Assembly: GCA_023484675.1 (NCBI GenBank)
Contig: JAMDAP010000089.1
Coordinates: forward strand, 1 to 5,727
Direction: 5' to 3'
Length of the DNA: 5,727 nt
Source: Bacillota bacterium
Lineage (GTDB): Bacteria > Bacillota_E > Symbiobacteriia > JAMDAP01
Shown: piece after piece, positions 5,541 to 5,727 of the stretch
Layout of the letters: every line of letters begins with the position of its first letter
How positions within the stretch are numbered: the first letter of the stretch is position 1
Translations under genes and position numbers: made by a program
The notes under the pieces: generated by a model
What the model was told of the DNA's origin: nothing
The model's input: only the letters and a program-made list of their open reading frames with translations
The model's database searches: none

Positions 5541-5727
5541 TCACCGCCCCCGCTGGATGGTGCCCCCTCCCAGCACCAGGTCGCCCTGGTAAAACACCAC
5601 CGCCTGGCCGGGGGTGATGGCCCGCTGCGGGTTGGTGAACTCCACCTGCACCGAACCGTCCGGCCGGGGCGTCACCAGGCAGGGCTCCGGGGTCGAGCCG
5701 TAGCGGATCTTGGCCTCCGCCGCAAAG
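5541..5727 (-). CDS. mnmA: tRNA-specific 2-thiouridylase MnmA, C-terminal 61 residues
   Basis: MnmA uses ATP and persulfide sulfur to form 2-thiouridine at wobble U34 of tRNA-Lys, -Glu and -Gln. Only the C-terminal beta-barrel end is inside the window. It reads AKIRYGSTPEPCLVTP, then VEFTNPQRAITPGQAVVFYQGDLVLGGGTI, and ends QRGR before a TGA at 5543-5541. The RAITPGQAVVFY...VLGGGTI signature is characteristic of MnmA/TrmU C-termini. The catalytic cysteines and PP-loop lie beyond the right edge. The gene is followed by its own terminator. In many Bacillota mnmA follows a cysteine desulfurase gene, which cannot be checked here. Confidence 0.96.
   Translation of the reverse strand, partial: FAAEAKIRYGSTPEPCLVTPRPDGSVQVEFTNPQRAITPGQAVVFYQGDLVLGGGTIQRGR

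Overview
This window comes from a GC-rich bacterium, most likely a Bacillota (Firmicutes) lineage of the Moorella/Symbiobacterium type. I infer this from a tRNA-sensing T-box leader in front of alaS, strong AGGAGG-type ribosome binding sites, frequent GTG starts, and the order mnmA - PRC-barrel protein - small zinc ribbon - YtxH-like protein - AI-2E family permease - alaS. No database search was possible, so the taxonomy is inference. Every gene lies on the minus strand, so transcription runs from high to low coordinates.

In order of transcription: the 3' end of mnmA (tRNA 2-thiouridylase) enters at the right edge and stops at 5541, followed by an intrinsic terminator (5459-5489) and a small UUCG hairpin (5444-5457). 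A compact four-gene cluster follows: a double PRC-barrel protein (5410-4973), a four-cysteine zinc ribbon (4958-4782), a one-helix YtxH-like protein (4761-4567) and an AI-2E family permease (4559-3459). Gaps inside the cluster are 7 to 20 nt, so it is probably one operon. After an AT-richer gap of about 170 bp comes an MFS exporter of the DHA3 type (3286-2036). Next are a near-consensus sigma-A promoter (2018-1990), a T-box leader with antiterminator and terminator (about 1982-1809), and alaS, whose first 594 codons fill the left third and run off the left edge.

The genes at both ends concern tRNA: MnmA modifies wobble uridines and AlaS charges tRNA-Ala. The genes between look like envelope or housekeeping functions of unknown physiology. 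The most interesting observation is the T-box leader. Its antiterminator and terminator are intact and mutually exclusive, and the 5' half of Stem I is recognisable, but only 8 nt separate the distal Stem I element from the antiterminator. This leaves no room for the usual specifier loop, Stem II or Stem III. It is either a truncated or degenerate T-box, an unusually compact one, or an assembly collapse.

Long open frames on the plus strand, including one of 647 codons at 11-1954, are antisense shadows of these GC-rich genes and are not annotated. I saw no tRNA or rRNA gene, CRISPR array, insertion sequence or origin.
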